Shown here piece after piece: positions 26,172 through 34,390 of a stretch of DNA of 64,000 nt. Both the position numbers and the translations under genes were made by a program. The first letter of the stretch is position 1, and every line of letters starts with the position of its first letter. Source of the stretch: Streptomyces sp. BV286 (GTDB lineage Bacteria; Actinomycetota; Actinomycetes; Streptomycetales; Streptomycetaceae); assembly GCF_019090165.1 (NCBI RefSeq), contig NZ_JAHRIB010000209.1:20030-84029 (forward strand), read 5' to 3'. The notes below the pieces were generated by a model. It had not been told where the DNA came from. It was given only the letters and a program-made list of their open reading frames with translations, and did not search any database.

Positions 26172-26440
26172 GCAGCTCACGTGACCCGGGCAGGCAGCCG
26201 CTCCCGCTGACGTAACGACGGAGGAGGAAGGCTCCCACTGGACGACGGGACGGAACCGGCTCCCGGAAGCGCGGCGCACCGGCCTTTCAGCCCGGGAGGA
26301 GCATCCACTCCACCGGGGCACCAGGACGGAGCCGTAGCCGGCGGACAGGGGCGAGGCACAGGCGGCACCACTGACCAAGCAGACGTCGGGGATCGAGGCC
26401 GGGATTCGGAACACCTGCCAAGCATTAACCTCCTGATGAC
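26172..26440. other. upstream region of the molybdenum hydroxylase operon
   Basis: Together with the repeat and the AT-rich block that follow, this makes about 390 bases without a gene. Short open frames on the minus strand have no recognisable product. It probably holds the leader and promoter of the operon. Confidence 0.45.
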
Positions 26441-26482
26441 TATCAAGCAAGCGTCCATGTATCAAGCAGCCTTATACTAAGG
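26441..26482 (-). promoter_or_regulatory. AT-rich block with direct repeats and palindrome
   Basis: TATCAAGCA occurs at 26441-26449 and 26460-26468, 19 bases apart. It is followed by CCTTA-TAC-TAAGG (26470-26482), an inverted repeat. The block is far richer in A and T than its surroundings and lies upstream of the leftward molybdenum hydroxylase operon, so a regulated promoter is likely. The TCAAGC part recalls the MarR-type sites at 13354 and 15658. Confidence 0.45.
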
Positions 26483-26483
26483 T

Positions 26484-27479
26484 TTATTTAATTTCGACAC
26501 CCTGCTGGGAAACCGTCCAGGAGGACACCCGGCCGTTCGGCATGCCGCTGTCGAGGCGACGTCGTCCACGAGGACCGCAGCCGGGCCGAACATGCCGGAG
26601 CCAGAACTGACCACCACCCGCGATACCCAGAGCGGTCCGCGTGACCGTGGGCTCGTACTCCGGGGCGACGTCCGCCAGCACGCTCAGGACCGTGCGCGCG
26701 AGACGACGAGCGATCACGCTCGTCCCCCTCGGCCGGGTTGCTCGCCCGCAGTGCCTCCAGCAGTGCCTCATGTTCCTTGGCCAGACCATGACGTCAAGCT
26801 CGGCAGGGGCCGTTGGCGGACTTCGTGGGCCACATGCGGGCGAGGGAGGTCGAGCATGTCCTTGGCGCCATGACCATGCGCTGACGATCGCCGGCCGACG
26901 CCGCTCCATCGCGCAGCGCTCGGCAAATACGAGCACAGCCCGGACGTAGGCGTCGCCGAGCCGGTGATGCACTGGGCTCATGGCTTCGAACGGGAAGTCC
27001 ACGGCGGTGCCCGGCGGCAAGCGCGTGAACTGCTCCATCGCGCGGAGCGAGATGACGTCGCCCACGCCCGAGACGGTCAGCCCGAACAACGGCCACGTGA
27101 GTGTCCGGGCAGCCGCTATGTGCACGCCGATCGCTCCGCCGATCGAATGGCCGAGCAGCACGACGCCGGGGCGTCCGTCGCCGAACTGCTGCCAGGCATC
27201 GGCGATCGCTTCGGCGATGATGGAAGCCGCCTCGGCGAACGGCGGTTGCCGGCGAGCGGACTCCTCGTCGGCGGGATGGCCGGGGCGCGTGATTGCGAGG
27301 GCCGGGAAGCCCGCGGTAGCTGCCCGGCTGAGCAGTGAGGAACCGGGCGCGTCGAAGTAACGGCTGTCGTAACCGCCGCCGTGCAGGCCCACCAGGAGCG
27401 AGGGCTGGATCCTCTGTGGCTCGGCGGAACACGAAGGCGGACTCGTGCCCAGGATCAGGGATTGATCACGGGCATCCAC
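26484..27479 (-). pseudogene. alpha/beta hydrolase with disrupted C-terminus
   Basis: Residues 1-190 read well as an alpha/beta hydrolase: LLVGLHGGGYDSRYFDAPG (oxyanion loop), VVLLGHSIGGAIGVHIAAA with the nucleophile Ser, and HHRLGDAYVRAVLVFAER. From about 26880 the frame loses sense. The remaining 140 residues are Arg/Pro-rich, and expected pieces lie in other frames, such as LARMWPTKSANGPCRA and a regulator-like AKEHEALLEALRASNPAEG. The catalytic His cannot be found in frame. The gene begins inside the alcohol dehydrogenase 3' end (25-base overlap, GTG 27479). It is probably inactive or an artefact of two indels. Confidence 0.6.
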
Positions 27480-28555
27480 ATGGGTTCGTCGCGGCGTTGG
27501 ACGGCATCGACGGCCCCCAGCACGTCGCTGAGCGGAAACCGATGCGTGATGAGCTCGTCAGCGGTGAGCGCGCCGGTCTCCAGCAGGCGCAGGACTTCCA
27601 GCGCGTCGTTGCGGGTACAGGTACGGGTGCCCACGAACCGCCACATGTTCAGCATCATCGCCATCGGTGACAGCGGCAGCGGCGTCTGATTGCCTCCCAT
27701 GTGCACCAGGGCGCCGCCGGCCGCGAGCCCCGCCATGGCCTGACCGGTGACCGGCCCGTCGGGGACGTAGTCGAGGACCGCGTGTGCCCCGCCGGGTGCC
27801 AGTTCGCGCAGCCGACCGGCGAGTGCTCCGGTGGTCGCCCAGTCGTCGGGGAGTTCTTCCAGAGCGACGATGCCGGCCGGGATGCCACCGGACAGCTCTG
27901 CGACGGCTTTGAGCCGGTCCCTGTGGCGGCCGACAAGGATGAGGTCGGCGACACCGAAGTGCTTCGCGAGCTTGACCGTCGCGGTGCCCATGGCACCGGT
28001 CGGGGCAGTGACGACGACGGTGGATCCCATCGGCAGCTCGGCCCACTTGAGCGCGCGTACGGCGTTGGCCAGGGTGTGCACCTTGGCCGCGACGTCGAAG
28101 CCGACGGATTGCGGCAGCGGGTCGACCAGCCAGTACGGGAGCCGCACGTACTCCGCGAGGACGCCGTTGTGGTACTCGTCGTAGAGGGGCATCGCAGCGT
28201 CGTTGAAGGCGGCGTAGCCCATCATGGACTGCTGCGGGCACATCATGTCGCGGTCGGTACGACAGTAGGTGCAGGTGCGGCAGTTCAGGAAAGGGTGTAC
28301 CCGGACCCGGTCGCCGATGCCGAGGCCGGTGGCGTCACTGCCGACGGCGGCGATGGTGCCGGCGGCCTCGAAGCCGACTGTGGCGGGCAGATGCTTGAAC
28401 GCGCCCATGTGGAGCAGCCGCATGATCCCCGGGGCCAGGCCGGCGGATGCGACCCGCACGACGACGTCCATCGGACCGGGCTCGGGAACGGGGATGTCCT
28501 CCAGGACCAGGGTGCTGGCGTCGCGATGGGCGCGCAGGGCAAGCATCGTCGTCAT
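27455..28555 (-). CDS. zinc-dependent medium-chain alcohol dehydrogenase
   Basis: This 366-residue MDR enzyme has a structural zinc set in CRTCTYCRTDRDMMC (about 92-106), VGFEAAGTIAAVGSDA near 60-75, and a Rossmann stretch VVVTAPTGAMGTATVKLA (about 183-200). The catalytic zinc position is atypical: where most have a Cys near residue 40, this protein has AGLAPGIMRLL. It may thus be a variant oxidoreductase rather than a standard alcohol dehydrogenase. It overlaps the cupin gene by four bases in the leftward operon and probably oxidises an alcohol intermediate of the pathway. Confidence 0.82.
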   Translation of the reverse strand: MTTMLALRAHRDASTLVLEDIPVPEPGPMDVVVRVASAGLAPGIMRLLHMGAFKHLPATVGFEAAGTIAAVGSDATGLGIGDRVRVHPFLNCRTCTYCRTDRDMMCPQQSMMGYAAFNDAAMPLYDEYHNGVLAEYVRLPYWLVDPLPQSVGFDVAAKVHTLANAVRALKWAELPMGSTVVVTAPTGAMGTATVKLAKHFGVADLILVGRHRDRLKAVAELSGGIPAGIVALEELPDDWATTGALAGRLRELAPGGAHAVLDYVPDGPVTGQAMAGLAAGGALVHMGGNQTPLPLSPMAMMLNMWRFVGTRTCTRNDALEVLRLLETGALTADELITHRFPLSDVLGAVDAVQRRDEPMWMPVINP

Positions 28556-29544
28556 GAGTGGACCTCCGTGGTGAGGGCCGCGAGCCGTTCGGGCGAGTAG
28601 TGGTCGGCTGTACGGGAGGTCTTGGCGACCTGGGGAACCTCGCTGCGTGAGAGCAGGCTGACATGGTCGCCCGCCTCGGTCGCGACGCTGGCGTGCGAGA
28701 TCCCGAGCGGGATGCGCACGAAATCGCCGGGCTCGAGGTCGAGGATGCCGTGCTGGGTGATCAGGGTGCGGTGGCCATTGGCCTGGTACTGGATCTCGTC
28801 GGCATCAAGGGTGCGGCGATAGCGGCGTTCACCGCCGGGCACGGTGCTGACGAGGCCGATACGGACGCGGTCGGTGCCGTACAGCCAGGTGGTGTCCTGG
28901 GAACGACCGGGGCGCAGTACCTGAATCCGGCGGTCGTCGCTGTGGACATGTTCGAGGAGCTGCTGTTCATCGACCCCGAAAAGGGTGATGTCGCGACCGG
29001 GTGTACCCAGGTTCCAGCTGACTGCTTCGTTGGCCGGGGCGGGCTGCCAGCCGGGAAACGGCGGGAACACCGCCTGGGACTCGCGCTGGGCCGGTACCAG
29101 CTCGGCGACCGGGGCGGGGATGTAGAACAGCAGGTGGCTTGCGGCGCGGCCGTAGTTGTCATGGGCCACGCCCCGCGGGATGCGGGAGAACTCGCCGGGC
29201 CGGTGCTCGATCACGCCGAGTTCGGTCATCAGGGTGCGCTCGCCGGCGATCTGGTAGGAGAGCTCGTCCACGTCGCAGTTGCGGTGATAGAAGGGCTGCC
29301 GACCGTCCATCTTCTGCCACTCGACGCGGAGTTCGTCGTTCTCGTACACACCGCGCGGCGGGGCGAACTCCTCTGCCTGGTACTCCTGCGGGTAGTGCAC
29401 CACGGCCAGGGGCGGCTGCTCGTCCCACAGCTTCATGGGCACCTTGGACGGATGCGGCGGCGACAGCAGCATGTGCTCGTCGCGGACGACGCTCTGCAGC
29501 GGCTGGTCCGATGCCATGACCATGATGTCCTCGTTGACACTCAC
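28552..29544 (-). CDS. two-cupin protein, distantly homogentisate dioxygenase-like
   Basis: This 330-residue protein has two cupin domains. The first has FYHRNCDVDELSYQIAGE (about 85-102) and FSRIPRGVAHDNYG (about 118-131). The second has YRRTLDADEIQYQANGHRT and FVRIPLGISHAS (about 285-296). The layout and the HRNCD motif recall homogentisate dioxygenase, but the His pattern of that enzyme is not complete, so ring cleavage is only possible, not shown. Alternatives are an isomerase or a metal-dependent hydrolase. The GTG start at 29544 has GAGGAGGTTGCC before it. Confidence 0.75.
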   Translation of the reverse strand: MSVNEDIMVMASDQPLQSVVRDEHMLLSPPHPSKVPMKLWDEQPPLAVVHYPQEYQAEEFAPPRGVYENDELRVEWQKMDGRQPFYHRNCDVDELSYQIAGERTLMTELGVIEHRPGEFSRIPRGVAHDNYGRAASHLLFYIPAPVAELVPAQRESQAVFPPFPGWQPAPANEAVSWNLGTPGRDITLFGVDEQQLLEHVHSDDRRIQVLRPGRSQDTTWLYGTDRVRIGLVSTVPGGERRYRRTLDADEIQYQANGHRTLITQHGILDLEPGDFVRIPLGISHASVATEAGDHVSLLSRSEVPQVAKTSRTADHYSPERLAALTTEVHS

Positions 29545-29664
29545 GGCAACCTCCTCATTCGGGGTGGCGTCGCTTGATGCGGCTCAGGTTGTCAGCCGAT
29601 CCCGCTGCCCGGAACTCGGCAGGATCGGGGTCTTTACGGAATGGTTTCAGTGCTGTCGGCGGTG

Positions 29665-30408
29665 TTACTTCTTTCGGCCCCAGAACATCTCGATGCCGCG
29701 CCATTCCATCAGCTGTGGGCTGTCGACGGTGTCCCCGAATGCGTCGCGGACCTCTTCGCCGGACCAGTAGGGAATGTCTTCCACCGGGACCTGCTGAAAC
29801 AGTTTGTCGAACCATTGCCGGAGATGGACGTCGGAGTTGATGCGCGCGGTGAACGTCGGCCCCTTCAGGACCGACTCGGCCAGCACGATGCGCCGCCCCG
29901 GCTTCATCACGCGCAACAGGTTCCTGGCCGTCTCCTCCCAGTCGTCGCAGTGCTGGGTCGCCTGGAGCACCGCGACGCAGTCGTACTGCTCGTCGGCCTT
30001 CGAGTCGGCGTAGTCCCAGCGCCAGCAGCCGGTCTGACCGTTCCGCCCGGGGAGCTTGCCCAGGACCGCCTTGCGCCCCTCGTGGATGATCTCCACCTCA
30101 TCCACGACGCCATCCGGTCCCACGATCTCCCGCATGTCTTCCACCCATCCCGCGGGGGCGATGCCCTCGCCGATGAGCAGGACCTTGTCTCCGGCGCGGA
30201 GTTCGAGGAGGCCATAGACGATTTCGGAGATCGGCCGGGCCAGTTCCCTCCAGATGTAGGGCAGCCCGCCGGCGATCGACACGGCGGTCCCCCACTTGTT
30301 CTGCAGGCTGCCGTCGTGGACCTCCTTCCCGAAAATTTCCTCGTCCCACGGCTGAACGTGGTCCCATGGGTTTCCGCCGCCGAAATTGCTCTGGGGATCG
30401 CTGCTCAC
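29665..30408 (-). CDS. SAM-dependent methyltransferase-like protein
   Basis: This 247-residue protein has a class I methyltransferase-like core: AGDKVLLIGEGIAPAGWVED (motif I region, about 71-90), VDEVEIIHEG, CVAVLQATQHCDDWEETA (motif IV region) and LRVMKPGRRIVLAESV. Motif I has GEGIAPAG instead of the usual GxGxG, so SAM binding is uncertain. The start is a GTG with TAGGAGGCAATTCAG before it. Possible roles are O-methylation of a phenol or a non-methylating hydrolase/isomerase role like some UbiE relatives. It is the fourth gene of the leftward aromatic operon. Confidence 0.7.
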   Translation of the reverse strand: MSSDPQSNFGGGNPWDHVQPWDEEIFGKEVHDGSLQNKWGTAVSIAGGLPYIWRELARPISEIVYGLLELRAGDKVLLIGEGIAPAGWVEDMREIVGPDGVVDEVEIIHEGRKAVLGKLPGRNGQTGCWRWDYADSKADEQYDCVAVLQATQHCDDWEETARNLLRVMKPGRRIVLAESVLKGPTFTARINSDVHLRQWFDKLFQQVPVEDIPYWSGEEVRDAFGDTVDSPQLMEWRGIEMFWGRKK

Positions 30409-30519
30409 CTGAATTGCCTCCTACCACTGGGCCCTCGCACATGCGACGGCCGCCAGAATTGACTTTTCCCGACCTCCAGGACGCCACGACTCCGGCGTCC
30501 TCAAGATGGCCTCCGCGCG

Positions 30520-31359
30520 TCAGGCGCAGGTGTTCACAAGCGTGCCGATGCCCTCGATCTCGATCCGGACCTCGTCCCCGGACCGCAGGAACAGGCCTCG
30601 TTTGTGCCCCACCCCGGCCGGAGTGCCTGTGGCGATCACGTCGCCGGGTTCGAGGGTCGTCTGCCGCGACAGGTACGAGACCAGCGCGGGAACCGGGTGA
30701 ATGAGCTGGGAGGTACGCGCGTCCTGGCGGAGCTCGCCTGCGACCCAGGTGCGCAGGTGCACGTCATCAGGATCGGCGAACTCTTCGAGCGTGGCCAGGG
30801 CGGGGCCCATGGGGGTGAAGGTGTCGAAGCTCTTGGCCGCGGTGACGTTGGCTGCTCGGCCGGGAACGCGTCCCTTCTGGACATCGCGCGCGCTGACGTC
30901 GTTGCAGATCGTGAAGCCGGCGACGAACGAGTAGGCATCCGCCTCCGGCACGTCGGTGGCGCGCCTACCGATGACGACCGCGAGCTCGCCTTCGTAGTCG
31001 ACCTCGTCCGGGGCGGCCTTCGGGAAGCGGATTCGCTCTCCGGTGCCGATCACCGAGGACGGGGCCTTCAGGAAGACGACCGGGTCCTCCGCCGTGCCGG
31101 CGTACCCCACCTCGGTGCGGTGACCGGCGTAGGCGTAACCCACCGCCCAGATCTTCGAGGGCCTGGGGACGGGCGCCACGAGCTGGGCCCGGGTCATGGG
31201 AACCCGGTCGCGGACCGTGGCCGTGGCGATGGACGCGATGTCGAGACCGGCCTGCAGGGCTGCACCGAGGTCGGTCGCGTCGAGGTCGAGGAGGGCGACG
31301 GTCTCGCCGTCGGCCTCCAGTCTGCCGATCCCCTTGGCCGTGCTGACGAGCCTGGTCAC
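30520..31359 (-). CDS. FAH-family hydrolase/isomerase of the aromatic module
   Basis: This 279-residue protein has the fumarylacetoacetate-hydrolase fold: KIWAVGYAYAGHRTEVG (about 69-85), VDYEGELAVVIG (about 120-131, metal Glu pair), TICNDVSARDVQKGR and PGDVIATGTPAGVGHKRG. It is related only in fold to the FAH protein at 6967. It would act on the ring-fission product from the VOC dioxygenase gene with which it overlaps by four bases (GTG 31359). Decarboxylation or hydration of a 2-hydroxymuconate-like compound is an alternative to hydrolysis. Confidence 0.85.
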   Translation of the reverse strand: MTRLVSTAKGIGRLEADGETVALLDLDATDLGAALQAGLDIASIATATVRDRVPMTRAQLVAPVPRPSKIWAVGYAYAGHRTEVGYAGTAEDPVVFLKAPSSVIGTGERIRFPKAAPDEVDYEGELAVVIGRRATDVPEADAYSFVAGFTICNDVSARDVQKGRVPGRAANVTAAKSFDTFTPMGPALATLEEFADPDDVHLRTWVAGELRQDARTSQLIHPVPALVSYLSRQTTLEPGDVIATGTPAGVGHKRGLFLRSGDEVRIEIEGIGTLVNTCA

Positions 31360-32003
31360 AGGGCCACCGCCTGGTTGTCCAGGCGCAACAGCTCGTCCTT
31401 GGGGTCACCGGCGCGGTAGCGGGCGACGAAGCGCTCGGCGTTGAGCTCCAGGCCGGAGGGGTTCGCCGCGAAGACGGGGCCTGACATGAAGGTCACCTCC
31501 TCCTCCGTGGTGGCGAAGTTGTCGCAGGAGAACTCGACGATGTTCCCGTCCGGGTCGCGGTAGTAGAAGCTGGTGGCCTGGCCGTGGTTGGCGGCACGGT
31601 GCGGGCGGGCACCCAGGGACGCCATGTGCTCGTACTGGGTGACCAGTTCACCGAGCGAGCCGACACCGAACTGGAAGTGGTGCAGGCCCGGCCCTGACGC
31701 GTCGGTCCCGATCAGGCTGTCGATGCCGAACAGCGCGAGGACCTGACTGCCGTGCGGGGCGTCATGCACGCGGAAGAAGCCCAGCCGGACATCGACCGCC
31801 CGCTCGGGCATCCCCGCGGGACGCGGCGGGGCGTCGGGGTCCGGGGTCCGCTCGTAGAACGGACCGTGTCCCAGTACGTAGGTGTAGAAGGCGGCCATGT
31901 CGTCGTAGCGGCCGGTCTTGAGCACGAGTTCGGCTATCCGTAGCGCGACAGCCTGTGTCTCGGTGACCGCGGAGGCGGCGGTGCTCTGGGGGGTGGTCGT
32001 CAT
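31356..32003 (-). CDS. VOC-fold extradiol-type dioxygenase
   Basis: This 215-residue protein starts at ATG 32003 with CAAGGAGTCC before it. It has the paired beta-alpha-beta modules of the VOC family, with GLHHFQFGVGSL (His) and YYRDPDGNIVEFS (Glu), two of the three iron ligands of extradiol dioxygenases. The first-ligand position, usually AHxVLxT, reads AELVLKTG, so a Glu stands where His is expected. The protein may therefore be a variant dioxygenase, use another metal, or be an isomerase. It overlaps the FAH gene by four bases. With the divergent flavin hydroxylase it suggests hydroxylation followed by ring cleavage. Confidence 0.82.
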   Translation of the reverse strand: MTTTPQSTAASAVTETQAVALRIAELVLKTGRYDDMAAFYTYVLGHGPFYERTPDPDAPPRPAGMPERAVDVRLGFFRVHDAPHGSQVLALFGIDSLIGTDASGPGLHHFQFGVGSLGELVTQYEHMASLGARPHRAANHGQATSFYYRDPDGNIVEFSCDNFATTEEEVTFMSGPVFAANPSGLELNAERFVARYRAGDPKDELLRLDNQAVAL

Positions 32004-32023
32004 CGTGAGGGACTCCTTGCCCG

Positions 32024-32461
32024 TCAGACGGTGGTGTGCAGCGCCCTCGGAGTGCGGCGCGTGATCCGCCATTCCCCGCCTGAGTGGCGGAACCGGTGAA
32101 CGGTGTTGAGGACGCGGTCCAAGACATAGGCGCCGTCGGGTGGCTGGACGTGCAGCACGACCATGGCCTGCAGCTCGACCCGCTTGCGGCCACTTCCGTC
32201 GTCTTCGTCGTCCTGACCGGTGACGACCTCGTGGGCGAGCACATGGACGGTCTGCCGTCCGGTGTCGGCCTCTCGCCCCTTGAGGAAGCCGAGTATCTCG
32301 TCCCGTGCGCGGACGACCCGTCCGCGTGCCTCGAACTCGACGTCGTCGGCGAACGTGCCGATCCCGGCGGTGGCCCGGCCGCTGTCGATGTCGCGGTGGT
32401 AGCCGACGATCAGGGCCCGACAGTGACCCACAGCATCGCTTCGATCCGCCGGAGACACCAC
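32024..32461 (-). CDS. SnoaL/NTF2-like protein
   Basis: This 145-residue protein is of the SnoaL-like/ring-hydroxylase beta-subunit-like cone fold: HCRALIVGYHRDIDSGRATA, a central VHVLAHEVVTG strand, VVLHVQPP and a closing FRHSGGEWRITRRTPR. Such proteins act as small isomerases, hydratases or accessory subunits, and the exact reaction is unknown. It is the first gene of the leftward operon, with GTG at 32461 and GGGGAACGTT upstream, facing the FAD hydroxylase gene across 173 bases that hold two copies of a 17-bp motif. Confidence 0.78.
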   Translation of the reverse strand: MVSPADRSDAVGHCRALIVGYHRDIDSGRATAGIGTFADDVEFEARGRVVRARDEILGFLKGREADTGRQTVHVLAHEVVTGQDDEDDGSGRKRVELQAMVVLHVQPPDGAYVLDRVLNTVHRFRHSGGEWRITRRTPRALHTTV

Positions 32462-32476
32462 AACGTTCCCCTATCT

Positions 32477-32493
32477 CTTGAACTCGGGTCAAG
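32477..32493 (-). promoter_or_regulatory. 17-bp operator-like motif, copy at the SnoaL-side promoter
   Basis: CTTGA-N7-TCAAG; read leftward it is CTTGACCCGAGTTCAAG. It lies 16 bases before the SnoaL start, so a bound protein could block the leftward operon. Related copies are at 32569-32585 and 14692-14708. The TetR protein at 34391 is the likely binder. Confidence 0.55.
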
Positions 32494-32568
32494 CGTAGCA
32501 CCGCCCCGACATTGCCGAAAGATGCCTGATCCCTCTTGCTCTTCCAAAAAGAGACCTGAACGTGCGAG

Positions 32569-32585
32569 CCTGACTCAGGTTCAAG
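32569..32585 (+). promoter_or_regulatory. 17-bp operator-like motif, copy at the hydroxylase-side promoter
   Basis: CCTGACTCAGGTTCAAG matches the motif at 32477 (read leftward) at 13 of 17 positions and lies 50 bases before the hydroxylase start. Opposite orientations in front of two divergent genes suggest joint control. Confidence 0.5.
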
Positions 32586-32634
32586 AGTTTGGGTCGCGAT
32601 TGATCCAACCCGTGTTCAGGAAGGCAGGTCCCCT

Positions 32635-34335
32635 GTGTCTGACCGCAACGAAAGAGCCGAATCCCGGCGTGTCCTGGTCGTCGGGGCGGGCCCCGTGGGC
32701 CTCTCGCTCGCGATCGAGCTGGGGTGGCGCGGTGTTCCAGTGACGGTGATCGACCAAGGCGACGGCCTCGTGCCTTTCCCGGCGGGCGAGGCGATCTTCT
32801 CCCGCACCATGGAACACCTTCGGCGCTGGGGCTGTGCGGAGGAGACGCGCGCGGAGTCGGCACCACCCACGGACTATCCGCACCGCACAGTGTTCGCCAC
32901 GTCAGTGACGGGACACGTACTCGCCGAGTTCGATTACGGTGTCACGAACCGGTCTCCCGGCGTGTACGGCCCGCTGACGCCGGAGGGTCCCGCGTTCCTG
33001 TCCAAGTTCTCGTTCCTGCCGTTGCTCGAACGGACGGCACGAGGCCTGCCCTCGGTGGAGATCAGGTTCGCCACGCGTCTGGAGACGTTCGAGCAGGACT
33101 CCGATGGTGTCCTCGCCGTGGTGCGCGACCTGGAGAGCGGCGCCTCCGAAACACTGACCGGCGCTTACCTCGTGGCCTGTGATGGAGGCCGCAGCAGCGT
33201 CCGGCGGACTCTGGGCGTCGAGTTCGAGGGCATGTTCGCGCAGGGCCAGAACTTCGCGGTGCACTTCCGTGCGCCGCAACTGCCGGCCCTGCTCCGGGAG
33301 CGGTTGGGCGGCCCGGCGGTGCAGATCCACACGCTGTCATCGGCGCGCAGGCCATACATCACGGTGGTCAACGGCGTGGACGAGTGGCGGCTCTCGGTCT
33401 ACCTGGAGCAGGAGCCGGATCCCGGGGACGCGGTCGCCTGGGTGCAGGAAGCCGTCGGCGCGCCGATCGACGTGGAGATACTCGCCGCCCAGCCCTGGAG
33501 CGGGCACTGCGTCGTGGCCCGCAGCTACCGCGCGGGGCGGGTGTTCCTCGCGGGTGACGCGGCGCATCTGCTGTGGCCCAAGGGAGGCTTCGGTGCCAAC
33601 ACCGGGATCGGTGACGCCGTCGACCTCGGCTGGAAGCTCGCCGCGGTCCTTCAGGGCTGGGCGGGCCCCGCACTGCTCGACAGCTACGAGTCGGAGCGGC
33701 GGCCCATCGCCGTCCGCAACGTCACGGAGGCGTCGAGCAACTGGCGGTCCGACTCCCAGCTCGCACCCGACGCCGCACTCGGCCGCGCGGACGCGGAGGG
33801 CGACCGGGTCCGCGGTGAGATGGGCGAGATGATCCGCCGGTCGAGGGGCAAGGAGTTCCGCTGCACGGGCATCCAGCTCGGATACCGCTACAGCGGCTCC
33901 CCGATCTGCGTGCCGGACGGAACTCCGGAGCCGCCCGACGAGCCGGACGACTACGTCCCGTCGACCTGGCCCGGTTGCCGGGCACCGCACGCATGGCTGC
34001 CCGACGGCAGCTCGGTGCTCGACCACTTCGGCCGCGGGTTCGTGCTTGTGGTCTCGGGGTCGGCGGACCCGTCCGCGCTGGTGGAGGCCGCGCACCATCG
34101 TGGCGTGCCGTTGACGGTGCTGCTCCTCGCTGATCCGACCGCGGCAAGGCTCTACGAGAGGCCGCTGGTGCTGGTTCGCCCCGACGGGCATGTCGGGTGG
34201 CGGGGCGAGGAGGCTCCGGCCGACCCCGGTGCTGTGCTCGACCGGTTGCGCGGAGCGGAGGCCGGGAATCCAGCCACGGGTTCGGTCACGGAGACACGGG
34301 CGGTGTCGGCGGGAGTCGCCACTCGCCACCTCTGA
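32635..34335 (+). CDS. FAD-dependent aromatic hydroxylase
   Basis: This 566-residue class A flavoprotein monooxygenase starts at GTG 32635. It has VVGAGPVGLSLAIELGWRG (about 15-33), VACDGGRSSVRRTLGV (about 180-195) and FLAGDAAHLLWPKGGFGANT (about 303-322), with a C-terminal thioredoxin-like domain (about 420-540) as in PheA/TfdB phenol hydroxylases and polyketide hydroxylases. It would hydroxylate a phenol, using NAD(P)H, to give the catechol or hydroquinone cleaved by the divergent operon's dioxygenase. The C-terminal domain lacks a Cys pair, which is usual in this family. Confidence 0.88.
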   Translation: MSDRNERAESRRVLVVGAGPVGLSLAIELGWRGVPVTVIDQGDGLVPFPAGEAIFSRTMEHLRRWGCAEETRAESAPPTDYPHRTVFATSVTGHVLAEFDYGVTNRSPGVYGPLTPEGPAFLSKFSFLPLLERTARGLPSVEIRFATRLETFEQDSDGVLAVVRDLESGASETLTGAYLVACDGGRSSVRRTLGVEFEGMFAQGQNFAVHFRAPQLPALLRERLGGPAVQIHTLSSARRPYITVVNGVDEWRLSVYLEQEPDPGDAVAWVQEAVGAPIDVEILAAQPWSGHCVVARSYRAGRVFLAGDAAHLLWPKGGFGANTGIGDAVDLGWKLAAVLQGWAGPALLDSYESERRPIAVRNVTEASSNWRSDSQLAPDAALGRADAEGDRVRGEMGEMIRRSRGKEFRCTGIQLGYRYSGSPICVPDGTPEPPDEPDDYVPSTWPGCRAPHAWLPDGSSVLDHFGRGFVLVVSGSADPSALVEAAHHRGVPLTVLLLADPTAARLYERPLVLVRPDGHVGWRGEEAPADPGAVLDRLRGAEAGNPATGSVTETRAVSAGVATRHL

Positions 34336-34390
34336 CCACTCGCCACTCCGGGCGTCGCGACTCCGGCCCACCACTATCAGCGGTCAGCGG

